DNA of 64,000 nucleotides from Saussurea involucrata. Its lineage: Eukaryota > Streptophyta > Magnoliopsida > Asterales > Asteraceae. The DNA lies in the NCBI GenBank assembly GCA_033807775.1, contig JAWVWS010001017.1, positions 186,001 to 250,000 on the forward strand, written 5' to 3'. The position numbers and the translations under genes were made by a program. This document shows positions 33,072 to 44,900 of this stretch, piece after piece. Positions within the stretch are counted from its first letter, which is position 1. The number at the start of each line of letters is the position of its first letter. The notes below the pieces were generated by a model that did not search any database, was not told the origin of the DNA, and saw only the letters and a list, made by a program, of their open reading frames with translations.

Positions 33072-34758
33072 TGAAACACCCTAAAATTTCGAATAAATTT
33101 AAACCTTAAATAAACAAGATTTACGACTACATCTTCCAAAACTTTCATTCACAAACGGAGCAATAGTGACAAGGTTCATAAATATAAATGAACTATCATA
33201 AACAACCTACTAATCTAATCTAAAACATACATCTTCGATTCCACTAATTAGCTTCGATTCCACTAATTATCTCCAAAATTATGATTCTGATACCCTCTTC
33301 ACGCATCCCTTCAATTCCTGCCCGAGCTAGTACCTGCTAAGAAAATTAGTTTTGGAAATATTAGGCTTGCGACTAGTGAGAACATCCCATTTTAAAATCA
33401 AAACCTTTATAAGCTTTGAAAACCAAATTTGTAAACAAAGCATATAAAATAACCTTTTCACAATTTCCATAACGTACACATAACATCTTTCGATGACGGG
33501 AATCGGGAATCATACCCGATTCCATGAGTATGACAAACAATAAGTAAGTCATAGTATCATGTTTAAGAGCGCCACTACGAATCACTGAGGATCCTAGCTT
33601 TCAGCTCATGTCCAAGAAATTACAATTAAGCCATGCCTATTTCTTGGTATGGAAGTAGGGATTACAATTAAGCTATGCCTATCCCTTATCTTCCACTAGA
33701 AAACGGGAATTTCATTTTACCTTGCATATTCCACATTTTCTCGTCACAATAAACTGGAATTCCAATTTACCTTGTATATTCCACGTTTATTAAATAATGC
33801 CGGTGCCTATGGATCAATTACACTTTCTAGCATACGTGCGTACCAAATCAAAACATACATCAAATCGTATCATACTCGAAGTTGAGTTATAATTATGTTC
33901 ATACTGTTAAAATGATCAAGATATGTTTCATATTCAGAAAACACCAGATTAGGTAAAACCCCATATCAAAAAATACAAGAAAACTTATCCGGAATCCTAA
34001 GCCCGGAACAATCTAGAAATATATCCGGAAATCAAGATATTCCGGTAACATCCGGAATCAAGGAAATTCGGAAATATATTTGGAAGTCTAGTCCGAAAAT
34101 CATCTGGAAAAAGTATCTGGAGTTCGAGTCCGGAACCATATCCGGAAATCTCATCCGGAACCAAATCCAGAAACAATCCGGAAAAGCACCCGGAAATCAA
34201 ATCTGAAACTATTCGGGAAAATCAAATCTGAACACTTCCGGAAAACCCAAATCCGGATATACCGGAAAAGCCATCTTCGGTATTTGTTCGATATCAATTT
34301 GGTTATTTGATATTTACACCTTATTCCATAAAATCTCTTGTACCAATTCTCTAAACATGTTAATAGGTTCATAAAACCATTTCAAATTTAGCTAACCACT
34401 TTTGAAAACATAAAAACCTGCTTTACACAGTAAGGATGAACTCACCTGTCTAAACTCAATTCCCGAATAGAAAACAAAAACACTTCAGCTTCCAAATCCT
34501 AATTCATCAACAATTAACTCAATTTCCAAACTTGAATTTGATATTACTAAAACTTAACGAAGGAATTCAATCGATTCTTACCAATTAAAATTGGGTATCG
34601 AGTTCTCCATTTCTCTTTTCCGAATTGTAGAACCGACTTCACTCTGGTATGAAAATGAGATATTTCTCAATTTCAACCGACCTCCTAATTTTATAATTCA
34701 AATTTCTCAATTTCACAATTTAGCCCAAAACTTTGGCCAATTACACCTTCAACCCTTC
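33072..34758 (-). repeat. B 5' LTR, internal-side part
   Basis: Begins next to a diverged PBS (minus strand TTTGGTATTAGAGATG just inside, 33052-33070). Contains a TCCGGA cluster (33985-34275). Ends in CCTTC (34754-34758), repeated at 47810-47814 beyond D. Confidence 0.9.
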
Positions 34759-35039
34759 TGTTAGTTCCAGATCCGTGCAACAATTATGAAATCAGTAATA
34801 AAAACAATAAGAACAATGATTTCAACTGGTCATCCCTGTATTATGCTTTCAATATGAGATAATTACAATACGAATGAATGAAAGCAAATGAGACAACTAG
34901 CTTGTTTTTCTGAAGCTAGATTACAATATATATGCGTCCCCGTGGTTAACAAGCCCACGACCCGTTCACTAACTAGACCATGTTTAAACAAATACAAATA
35001 GACCCTTGAACTTCTAATCAACCAATTAACTACCCTACA
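34759..35039 (-). repeat. D 3' LTR
   Basis: 281 bp; minus strand starts TGTAGGGTAG and ends GGAACTAACA. Nearly the same as 45310-45488 plus 47710-47809. On the minus strand it is preceded by the purine tract CAAAGGGGGGGATT (35040-35053). Confidence 0.9.
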
Positions 35040-36090
35040 AATCCCCCCCTTTGATTTGAAGTTCGATTTGGCGCCAGTTCTCCACGTATCTTTTGCGGAG
35101 CGCGAAGTGTATCTCGAACCATCTGATTGCACGGCGGTAGTCGATGCGATCTTCAACCATTTCCAAAGCATTCCGAGCATTGATTTCATTCGGATTAGGA
35201 ACATATGAACGCTTTGGATTTTCAGACTCGAGCTGGATGGTCTTTCGAAGAGCAGCTTGAACTTTGTAGAGCGTGCCGTCACAAAATCTTTCAACCTGAC
35301 TGAATCGCATAAATTTCTTCTCCTTTTGCTCGTTGAGGTAGACGATCCCAAATTCTGGTTCTAGAAGCATAGCGTTCTCGGGATACATATTCAACTAAGG
35401 TGCATTCAGATTCGGCTTAATCAGATTTACCTTCTTCGCTTTGTTCTCGATTGCCATTTAGAAGTCTGTAAGGTATGACATCATTATGGTTCGGACAAGG
35501 AATCGACGAACAGCTTCGAGCGCCTTTGTAACTTGAAGCGGTCGGATGGTTCTCGTGCGAAGGTCTTTCAGTATGGCCAGGAAGTCAAAAGGTCGGAGGT
35601 GCTTGAAGTCGGCTTCAGAAAATTTCCATTCGTTACCGTCTTCTCGGCGGACGGTGAACACTGGATAGACAATTTTCATGATGCGGCGTGATTCGATGTT
35701 GAGTACCTCTGTGATCTGATGTTTGGTTCTGACATAGCTGACTGGAAGACACCGCTTCATAGCGCTGATGTATCGGCGTTGGAATTCGGGGCTGTAGTTG
35801 TAAATACCAAGACAGAAGGTCGACTCGATCGTGCGCAACTTGTGTACAAATAGCTTCTTCAAGGATTCCTCCAGATGAGGAATAAGTATAGTGATCTTCT
35901 CCTAACGGATATGTTGCTGAGGAAGGGGGGGGGGGAAGATCAGAAGCTGTCGGTTGTAGAGGAGTTGTCGGAATATCGGCAGTTGCAGATTCGGGTCTTG
36001 TTGAAGTATCATCGGGTTGAGTATAGTGAACGGGAGAAGTACCATAAAAATTCTGGAGCAGGAACTGGTCATAGTCGATGTTGTCGTCTT
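35040..36090 (-). pseudogene. D third ORF, C-terminal part
   Basis: Three pieces in sequence. About 36090-35880 (Pro/Thr-rich); 35862-35458 (KKLFVHKLRTIESTFCLGIY, FSEADFKHLRPFDFLAIL, RTRTIRPLQVTKALEAVR); 35394-35035 (PEFGIVYLNEQKEKKFMRFS, VERFCDGTLYKVQAALRK, YRRAIRWFEIHFALRKRY). They are separated by stops near 35876, 35456 and 35396 and a purine homopolymer near 35926-35938. The DFKHLRP ... FCDGTL arrangement is familiar to me from plant, especially Asteraceae, retroelement-linked proteins, but I know no function for it. No membrane span is obvious. Downstream of the lost pol, this fits a Sirevirus third ORF. Confidence 0.6.
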
Positions 36091-36092
36091 CA

Positions 36093-37484
36093 TCAGTAGG
36101 GAAAAATCAAATTTACCTGGAGATTTACGGCACTGGTGGCTTTTTCATTCCATGCATCTTCGGTATCCGGGTTGGCTTCACAGTCTGGATCTATCATATC
36201 CAGTAGAGGTCTGTCTGATGAGTCAAAGTCGATCAATCCCTGTGTTGAACCCTCGGGCTTTTCAACCGTCGGGTCTTCTTCATCTGATATATCCATATCA
36301 ATCACCATTTCAGCTAAAGGTAACTCGGCTTCAGGGTTTGTTCCGGTTGTAGTAGCCGTAGATGAAGGTTTCGATTGAACCACAGTTGTAGTTTCAGCAG
36401 TGAGGATCTGGGCGGTCTCGTTTAGTCTTTGTCGTTTCTCCCCCTCACAGTGATCAGGATCATCCTGGTCATCGTGCTTACGTTTCAGACCGTCTGGTTG
36501 ACTCTTACAGGTTTCTTCGAGTGAGCGGACTCTCTCGGACAGCGTTGTGATCGCTCGGTTGTAGTCCTTGAGAGTCGAGTCAATGCAATCCAGTCGAGAG
36601 GTAATTGATGTGGAAGGAGCAGTGACCTGTGTTTTTAGAACGGTGATCAGGTCTGCTTCGGGCGAGGCATTGGAATCCTGGAGTAATTTGGCTAGAAGCA
36701 TTGTCTTGAGAGTTTCCACCGAGTAGGGAGGTGGAGGAGCGGTTTCAGCTTCAACGATCTTCGCTTTGCCTTTGATTAATTTGGCGAGCTCAGCGGCGAC
36801 ATGCAGTTCCATTGCTTCGCGGACAGCCTTGAGGGTGTTGTTCAGGGACCCATGCGACACAAAGTCTGGGTGAGTAACTCCGGGTTCACTTAGATTACCC
36901 GTTGAGGCATCTACCGTGGGGGTAGAGCCACCTACGTTCACAGTTAGCATATCGGTAGCTGTGGTAGGATTTCCCTCCGATCCTCACGTGCCACCTAATG
37001 GTGACGACACTACGGTGATTCCGGTCGAGTCACGAAGATTCTCGACTTGGAGTTGCTCCTCTTGTGTCCTAGCCAAAGGATTTTCAATAGCAAATGGCTC
37101 TAGAATCGATTGTGCACGAAATGAAGTCGCGACCGGGGGCTGCTCGTCGCTTGTTTCAACACCAGCACTCTCCGAATGAGGGACCGATGGAAGTTGTGCT
37201 ATATCCCCGTGTGAGACTGAAACATCCGTTTTTTGAGAGACGGATGAGTGGATAAGGGGGTCGTGCAATTGCTCCGCTGGGTCCACGGAGGCTTCTTCAA
37301 TATCCTGTCCTAACTCATGAGACAGGACAGCAGATGTGGCAACCCGGATATCACATGGCTGGGTTCGCTCAGGAGCCTCGTTATCTTTATGGCTCAATCT
37401 TTTTGGTTCGCTTTCGACCTTAACTCCCTCCTTCTCACATGTTCTATGTCCCGGGGAAGGTCCCTCTGGCGCTGGCTGGACCAT
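36093..37484 (-). pseudogene. D third ORF, N-terminal and middle part
   Basis: Two open pieces, 37484-36984 (166 aa; acidic, Ser/Glu/Pro-rich, probably disordered) and 36950-36093 (285 aa), the latter with a helical stretch (VREAMELHVAAELAKLIKGK), a possible coiled coil (LDCIDSTLKDYNRAITTLSE then RVRSLEETCKSQ), a basic nuclear-signal-like cluster LKRKHDDQDDPDHCEGEKRQ, and an acidic tail. A stop near 36982 separates them. It resembles the disordered plus coiled-coil make-up of the third-ORF remnant in C1. Function unknown. Confidence 0.55.
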
Positions 37485-37559
37485 AGGATTCCCTATCTCT
37501 TATCTATATGCTATCATAAGTAGGTTTTCAGGCATATGCATAGTACGGATATAATCCTG

Positions 37560-38480
37560 CACCCCCTCAAAACATACATGGGGATTGACTTGTTCCCCCT
37601 CGGATTGAGAGTGTTATTTACTTGGGAGACATCAACTCAAAAAAAAAACATTTAGACTTTTAAGAAAACAGTGTGACGCTCCCCCTCGGATTTTGTTGAG
37701 GTTGTTGATCCGCCATGGAATATCTGTAAAAGACCCAAAGTTAGTAAACAAGACGGATAAACAAGTATCAGCGCGTACCTTTGCATTCAATGGCTCAATC
37801 TGAGACAGATTGAGGACTGGCAGTGACAAAATAGGTACTGAACTGACAAATACAGAGGAGTCCGGACATAATGAAGATATGTAGAACATCCCGGACAGAC
37901 CATACTTCCCGGACAAATAGAGTTTCTAGACAAACATGGTATCCGGATGAAAGAGGATGGAATGGCAAACCTTTCCGGTAAAACAAAGTATCCGAACAAA
38001 GGGTGTTTCCGGACAGAGTAGGGATTCCGGATAGTCCTACCCGGATACCCATCCGGTCCGGAAAGTCATCCGGACTGATGGGTGTCCGGACACTTTTACA
38101 CTTTAACGAATAATTCCATTTTTCAAAGATATGAAACCTGTAGAATTTTGAAAAGATGGATCTCTCGCTCCCCCTCAAACTGAGAATGAGGAAAGCTTGC
38201 TCCCCCTTGGATAGTGCAAACATTGTGCAATAGAGAGTTCGTCACACAAAAACTTTTAGACATTAAAGAAAAACTTGTGTCGCTCCACCTCAAATGATGA
38301 GCATTAGATGACATGCTCCCCCTCAGAATGTGCACGTAGAGTGAAGTGCACACGAGAGTATCCACAAACACAAAAAACCTTTTTAACATATTTAAGAAAA
38401 AGTGTGTGTGACGCTCCCCCTCAATAGTAAAGTATACTTACTTGATGGCTGATCATGCTCCCCCTAAACACATTAGCAGT
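37560..38480 (-). repeat. D repeated polypurine-like tracts and TCCGG cluster
   Basis: Plus strand shows about eight copies of CTCCCCCT or near variants (37562, 37593, 37679, 38170, 38201, 38312, 38415, 38459), which are AGGGGGAG on the coding strand. Several are followed by a shared block like TTTTAGACATTAAAGAAAAA. Between them (37858-38095) lie about a dozen TCCGG(A) words. No gene is seen. Confidence 0.75.
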
Positions 38481-38544
38481 CGTGAAATTATAGGTATAGA
38501 CAATTCTCACATATTCTTAATGTGTTTCCTTGTAGATCGTGAGC

Positions 38545-39210
38545 AGCTCCCTCCTTCCGGTCATGTGTGTGGAGCATCCAGTGTCTAATAGTCACACATG
38601 GCCGTCCTGCAAAACATGTTTAGCGGACCTTGGGTATCCAGATTTGCCTGGGTCCCGGAGGGTTAGATTTGACACCTTTCGAAGGAACTTGCTTTGAAGC
38701 AGGTTGCCTCTTGGGTGTGGGTTTTACCTCAGTAGGAGGAACCCGTTTTGAATTAGGTTTCCTCTCCGGCTTTGGTTTAACCTCTGATTGGGAACCCCGT
38801 TTGGATTTAGCCTTCTTTTTATTCTTACGGGGTCTCCGTTTGGGTGTATGATTATACATGTGAAATGACCCAAACCAATCATTATTATTAATGTCATCAA
38901 AGTCATTCCAACCACAACTAGAACAACACAAACAATCGTGCGATAATTGAATCAGTTGTTGAGTGGAGTAAATTTTCATTGGAAAATTGACATCTCTTTT
39001 AACAAGATCATTCCTATGATTCCAGGCACAATCGTTTTTGTTCATTCTAGGGTAAAAGTCAGTATTGAACGACTTTGATGCAGCAACCTTGACAGATTCC
39101 TTGGCTGGCCACTTTGGTTTTTCTGGTTTAGCGCGATCGGTTTTATCTGAAACAATAGGGACAGTGCGGTCAGTGACTTTTGAGGAAGCAGGAATCTTAG
39201 CAGGTGATGG
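38545..39210 (-). pseudogene. D Gag C-terminus and gag-pol junction
   Basis: From the G insertion point (PSPAKIPASSKVTDRTVP) through Lys/Pro-rich sequence and repeats of type KPKPERKPNSKRVPPTEV to the end GPRQIWIPKVR and a TAA. Then GTTTTGCAG, and in a different frame LLDTGCSTHMTGR, a protease/pre-integrase start motif, after which pol is lost (about 38540). One further stop lies just before LLDTG. The arrangement matches F and I. Confidence 0.75.
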
Positions 39211-39216
39211 ACCGGT

Positions 39217-39471
39217 TGTTAGAGCATTATTGTATTCAAGATTTACTGTAAAGTCAATGTACTGTATGAGTCTATACAGTATTGTGAATGCCTTTATACC
39301 TTGTATGTCATGGGTATAAATAGGCTTGTCTAGTTCATTTGTTTGTAAGCTTTTGTAATCTTTTAGAAACCTTTTGTAATCCTTTGAGCTCAATACATGG
39401 ATGACATATTTGCTCTCTAGATTCTCTCTCACTACATTCATATCTTATTGCTAGAGATTTGGGATTTAACA
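39217..39471 (+). repeat. G 5' LTR
   Basis: 255 bp with a TATA box (39315-39322). The first 80 bases recur at 42741-42820. Confidence 0.85.
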
Positions 39472-39472
39472 A

Positions 39473-39485
39473 TTGGTATCAGAGC
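39473..39485 (+). other. G primer-binding site
   Basis: TTGGTATCAGAGC, initiator tRNA-Met type. Confidence 0.88.
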
Positions 39486-39939
39486 AAAACAGAAGATTCA
39501 AGCAGATCGAAGACCAAATTGAAGATTTTTTACACTGTTCTTGAAGAATTCGGACCAAGAAGAAAACACTGTTCATCTGAAGTCTTATCATTCAGACATG
39601 GAGTTTTTCTAGATTTTGAGTTTTTGAATCATTTCTTTGCATCGTTCAACTCGGATTTGGATTCTGAACACATTTAATTCTTGCATAAACATCAAAATCT
39701 GCACAGAATTGACAGATCTGATCGATTCTTGAATATTTTTTCAAAAACTTCAAGTTCACTGTTTGGATCTTAATTCGATTAAATTGATCGAATTGTGAAT
39801 TGTGATCAACAGGAAAAGTGTGCGGATTTCAATTACGAACAATTTGATATAAGATTCATCACAATTGATCAAGAATTGAAGAAGTTATGGCAGATTAAGT
39901 GATTTTGAAGTTCGAAGTGCAGAATTCGGATCATTCTTG

Positions 39940-40380
39940 GTGAATTCGGATCATTCAAAGAGAATTCGGAACATTCATAGAGAATTCGGATTGTTCTTGG
40001 CATCACAAGTGTAGAATTCGACTCAAGAAGAATTCGAATTCATAGAATTCGAACCCTATTAGATTCGAATTGTAGAGAATTCGAACCCTGTTAGATTCGA
40101 ATTGAGAACTTGTGTATTGATTTGAGTTGATTAAATTTTCCTAAGTATAGAATTCGAACCCTGTTGAGTTCGAATTGAGTGAATTCGAACCTAAGTACAT
40201 TCGAATTGAGTGAATTCGAACCCAGTTACATTCGAATTGAGTGAATTCGAACCAAGTTAAGTCCGAATTGAGTGAATTCGAACCCTTCAGCATCCGAATT
40301 CATTGAATTCGAACCCTCCTTCATCCGAATTCATTGAATTCGAACTCTTCTTCATTCGAATTCATTGATTTCGAATCCTT
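39940..40380 (+). repeat. G leader repeat of GAATTCGAA words
   Basis: More than a dozen interspersed GAATTCGAAC and ATTCGAATT words spaced about 20-40 bp apart in the leader between PBS and ORF. A second, more diverged set (ATTCGAATTG, GATTTCGAA) follows the ORF at 42285-42535. Confidence 0.88.
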
Positions 40381-40530
40381 TTGAAAAAAAAATTTATCCC
40401 GAAACTTTTTCTATAGTGTATTTCATACATTGTAAGAGCTTTTCAAAAAAAAAATTGGTTTTACAACAAGTGTATTTTCATACACTGTCTGCTTGATCTT
40501 CTGAACGATCAATTTCTAGCAATTTTCAAA

Positions 40531-42195
40531 ATGGTTTTACAACAACTTATTGTTAAAAGCAGTGGTGAAGATTTGAAGCAAACTCTGAAAAAGGAGATTC
40601 CTCCAATTGCAAAAGTTTTTGTTAAACCAAATAATAAAATGTTGCAACAAGTTATTATAACAGAAACACCTTCTAAACCAAATGTTTCTGTTAAACCAAA
40701 TAATGTAGTGTTGCAACAAGTTGTTATAACAGAAACACCTTCTAAACCACATGTTTCTGTTAAACCAAATAATGTAGTGTTGCAACAAGTCATTTTAACA
40801 GAATCATCCTTAAAATCAAAAACTCCTTCTAAAGACAATGCTTCAAATTCTTCAACTCCTATTTTAAATAAAGCATTGGAAGAAGAAAATGTTAATCTGA
40901 AAAGACAAATTTTAGACATTTCTTCTTCAAATGCTAAACTTACTAAAAGAATAACTGATCTTGAAGTTTATATTGCAGGTCTTGAAACAAAGAAAGACAA
41001 AGACAACTCAAGTTTGCACGATCAAATCGAGAAACTTCAAGAGAAAGTAACAACTCTTAAAAAGGAAAATGCTGATCTGAAGAGCATTGAAGACAGGAGA
41101 GAGAAGATTCTTAAAGAAAAGGAAATAATTGAACTTAATTGTATAAAACTTTCAAAACAAGTTTCTGACTTTGAGAAAGTTTAATTTTTAGAAAAAGACA
41201 AGCTCGAAAAAGAAAGATCTAAATTTGAAACTGAACGAAATTTTTTTGAGATTAAAAGTTCTGAACTTTCCATAAAAATCTCTGAATTAGAAAATCTTTT
41301 GGAAAAGGAAAGAAAAGATTTCACGGAAAAGAAAAATCTCTTTGAAAAGGAAAGTAAAACCCTTAAAAAGAAAAATATGGAAATTTTCAAAGAGATTACT
41401 GATAAAAGAAAGTTTTTGGAAAAAGATTTTGAATCGGAACGTGAATATTTTGAAGATGTGATTCTTAATCTTACCAAAAGATTATCTGGTTTATCAGCTG
41501 ATATTATGAAGTATCAATTGATCAAATCTGATCTCCAAAAGAAATTTGATCTAATTTCTAAAGAGAAAAATGTTTTAATAAACAAAGTCAAAGAACTTGA
41601 AGACGTCATTTTTAAATTTGATGTCTCAAAGCAGACCGGTCATAATTCTATCTTTCAGACTCCATTTGTTGATTCAAATGATTTTGAATGCTCTTTTAAA
41701 ACTGCTTCAAGTTCAAGTTTTAAAAACATTTCTTCTAAACAATTTAATAGATCAACAGATTTCTCAAAAGGTCGGATTCGTTCAACAAATCTCTTCTATA
41801 ATCCTCTGTATGATAAATCAGATAACAAAACAAAAGTGCCTAAAGTTAATACTTCCAAACCTGAAGAAGTTCCAGTCTTCAAGAGGGTGAAGATGGAATG
41901 GAGAGTAAAAGGCACAACAGTTCCAAAGAAAGAAGTGCCAAAATCATCTGTATCCACATCAAATTCAAAGAAGAACAATACGCCAAAAGGTAAATCTTAT
42001 GCTAAACCTAATCCTATTCATTATGTAAATCATCTGATTAGGTTGGCACATAAGAAAATCTGTTGTTCATCGAAAAAGGGGGAGAAATGTTTAATTCAAT
42101 TTCATGTCAAAGATATCTCATGTCTAAGAGCTTTCAAGTCAATGATTCGTGAACAAAGACTGAAGATCAGGGGAGAAGGATCATGTGAAGTATAA
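40531..42195 (+). pseudogene. G coiled-coil Gag-tail protein with one stop
   Basis: One frame from ATG at 40531 to 42195, interrupted only by TAA at 41182-41184. The N-terminus has three 23-residue repeats (VSVKPNNVVLQQVVITETPS type, 40615-40821). A long Lys/Glu-rich coiled coil follows (about 40860-41630; KLQEKVTTLKKENADLK, LEKERKDFTEKKNLFEKE). Next is a Ser/Asn-rich region, KRVKMEWRVKG (like KKMKMVWKVEN in C1), and a Cys/Lys-rich end (RLAHKKICCSSKKGEKC). No capsid, zinc knuckle or VPK end. Homology to the Gag tails of C1 and D is inferred from shared pattern and short blocks. Confidence 0.7.
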
Positions 42196-42740
42196 ATATT
42201 GCTGAATTTGGTTATCTTAGTTCTGAGTGGTTCTCGGAATGCGCTTACACCTAAAAGTTCAAAAATATAGATGGTTTCGCATCCTTCATGATTCGAATTG
42301 TCTTGATTTCGAACCCAACATGATCAGAATTGAGTGAATTCGCACCCTTCATGATTCGAATTGAGTGATTTCGAATCCTTCATGATTCGAATTGCCCTGA
42401 TTTCGGATCCTTCTTGTTCCAACTTACTTGAATTCGAATCCTACTTGATCCGAATTGAGCTGATTTCGCATCCTCTAGCATCCGAATTGATGGTTTCGGA
42501 TCTGCCTACATCCGAATTGATGATTTCGGATTCTTAAAGTTAATATGAGAACTAAGGTTCTTGCATCAAGAAGGATACGAGAAGTTACTGTTTGTTAAAG
42601 ACTGATAAAGCTGTAAAGATCTGTTTTCATGTACAAGGCTTGAAGATAGTTTGATAAAGTGTTTGTTGAAGAAGATTGACTTTACAAAGAGCTGAAGACT
42701 GCTGTCAAATTTTTTAAATCTTGAATCCAAAGGGGGAGAT

Positions 42741-42820
42741 TGATAGAGCATTATTGTATTCAAGATTTACTGTAAAGTCAATGTACTGTATGAGTCTATA
42801 CAGTATTGTGAATGCCTTTA
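42741..42820 (+). repeat. G 3' LTR, truncated to 80 bp
   Basis: Starts TGATAGAGC after AGGGGGAGAT. Identity with the 5' LTR stops at GAATGCCTTTA, after which D sequence resumes. Confidence 0.85.
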
Positions 42821-44473
42821 GAAATTCTGAGATTTGGGATTTGAGTCAAGATTTGGGATTTTTTGCCTCAGCTGTGATTGTTTTTGAAAATTTGGCTTCG
42901 TTTTAGAAAGCTTATTCACAGTTGTGGCCTTGGTTTTAGAACAGTTACCCTTTAGAAAATTGACCGGTCGATTGACTACTGGAGACAGAAAATCAGTGTG
43001 ACACGGGAGAGGTTTGTCGAAAGGGAACGACTCAAACTCTCCATCAGAATTGCCTTCAGAGTTCATGTATTTTGAAAAATCAATCTCCGGAATTTCAGGA
43101 CTTGGATTAGGTGAGGAAGGCGAGGAACACGATGTGCTTGTGTGCTTTGGGGAACTTGGTGCGGAAGCTAAGAAAAAATCAGAGTTTAAATTTCTTTTTA
43201 ACACACTCATCTTGAGAATCTTGACCTTCTTGTGAAGTAGATATCTTGCCTAGAAAAGCTTTACACGAAGACGTGTCCGATGAGCTAGAGGAAATATCGG
43301 GTGAAATCTTCTTTTCAGATTGGAGTTGGTCAAACTGCTCTTGTAGCTGACTTTTACTCACTTTCTCTTGCATCACTTCTGTTGCCAAAGCGGACAGTTG
43401 TGATGTGAGTCGATTGATTTCAAACCGAAGGATCTCCTGGCCTTCATCCGACACATTTTCGGTTTTGACCGATTGTAGATTCTCAAGTTTTTCAATTAAT
43501 GCTTGCTTTTCCATTTGAAAATTTAACCTTTCTTTCTCAAAGGACTCCTCCAACTCGACTATCTTTGCTTCCAAGATGAGAGGGGGAACATAGAGTTTAA
43601 ACTCATCCGTCTCAGTATTGGTTGCGGTTACTTGGTCCTCATCCTTCATGGAGGAATCCTTGGGCGTAGTAACCTTGTAGTCGTCGAAGTAATCATTTGA
43701 GAGATACTTTTTGTTCTTTTTATAAGAGTAATTTAAAGGTTTATAACAAAATGGGAGTTGAATTCCTCGTTTGTGTGTGCGCTTATATTCCTCGATGTCC
43801 TCTTCCTTTTCATGTTCAAGAGGACCAGTCCATTGAATTCCATATTCAGGATACTTTTTATCTAACCCAAAACAAGCAAAATCATACAAAGTGGGTGTAT
43901 GCCATCTTCCCTTTTTCAAATAATGTGGGTTATCATATCTGATTCCCCAGGCTTTGTTAAAATACGTGAACTCTTTGGGTTTATTCAAAAAAACGGTTTG
44001 ATCAGTTTGACCCCTTTTGTGGAGTTTGGTTTCAAGATCAAGAATTTTAGCAACAAACTCCTTGTGCTGAATTTGAAGAGAAGAACATTGATAAACAATT
44101 TCTTCGTTCTCATTCCTGCACTGATCAAACTGAGACTGAAGATCAGATAACTTGGCCCTTAAGTCTTTAGGTGCTATTGAAAGATTTTTGCATTTTTCTT
44201 TTAAAATGGCATTTTCAGACTTGTATTTCTCAGGTATTTGCATTTGAACATTTAACTTTTCAGATACTGATCTAATCTCAAGTAGTTGTTCATTACAGTG
44301 GCCTTGTAGGAATCTATCCGTTCAGCAAGAGGTGTCATTCGGTCAGAAAGTTCTAAATAGATAGGTTTACATACCTGACACAGCTTTGTCTTGTCTTCTT
44401 CAGCAGGAGACATCTTCAGTTGCACTGGAGTGATCGTCAGACGATTGTTCGATTCAAAGTGGAACAGTATCAA
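42821..44473 (-). pseudogene. D Gag-tail coiled-coil ORF, 5' part
   Basis: Starts at about 44413 (MSPAEEDKTKLCQVCKPIYL). Frameshift near 44260, then 44243-43179 (354 codons): helical segments (KSENAILKEKCKNLS, LRAKLSDLQSQFDQCRNENE), a Tyr/Trp-rich middle (TYFNKAWGIRYDNPHYL, YGIQWTGPLEHEK), a second coiled coil (ESFEKERLNFQMEKQALIEK, RLTSQLSALATEVMQEK) and a Ser-rich end. Another frame change near 43190 leads to 43210-42818, ending at the G insertion. The N-terminal capsid domain and zinc knuckles of a full Sirevirus Gag are absent, as in C1 and G. Confidence 0.7.
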
Positions 44474-44509
44474 GAATACTTAAATGTCCCACTCCTAAAC
44501 CCTAAAATT

Positions 44510-44900
44510 TTGAAAAATGAGGGTTCAAAACAGCTCCCGGATTATGTGTCCGGGTGGTTTCCGGATAAGGAATCCGGAAAACTGGGCTTACCGGGTGGTT
44601 TCTTGATAAGGAATCCGGAAAACTGGGCTTACCGGGTGACAAGAGATTCCGGATAAAAAAGGCTTTCCGGATGATAAGAGTTTCCGGATGAAGTACTTAC
44701 CGGATGCAAGGATGTCCGGGAAAAATTATGACCAGGAACTTTGAGTTTCCGGAAACAATATTTACCCGGATAGATTGAGTTTAGGATACTTACCCGGACT
44801 GATGACTTACCCGGAAAGAAGGAAGAACCTGGATGAAATTAACACAAACGTCCGGACAGTTTATATTTGTCCGGAAACCACGGCTGTGTTGTCCGGATTC
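44510..44900 (-). repeat. D leader TCCGG/ACCGG cluster
   Basis: About twenty CCGG-containing words (TCCGGA, ACCCGG, TTCCGG) in the leader between PBS and ORF, partly as a duplicated block of some 45 bp near 44558-44640. Non-coding. Confidence 0.85.

Larger units (their letters stand above)
39217..42820 (+). mobile_element. G: small coiled-coil-only retroelement inserted in D
   Basis: 5' LTR 39217-39471 (TGTTAGAGC to TTTAACA), PBS 39473-39485, one long broken ORF, polypurine tract 42731-42740, and a 3' LTR beginning at 42741 that matches only the first 80 bp of the 5' LTR. The rest of the 3' LTR and the right target duplication are deleted together with some of D. The LTR has a TATAAATA box at 39315-39322. 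No protease, integrase or RT. The coding part resembles the Gag tails of C1 and D. Confidence 0.82.
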
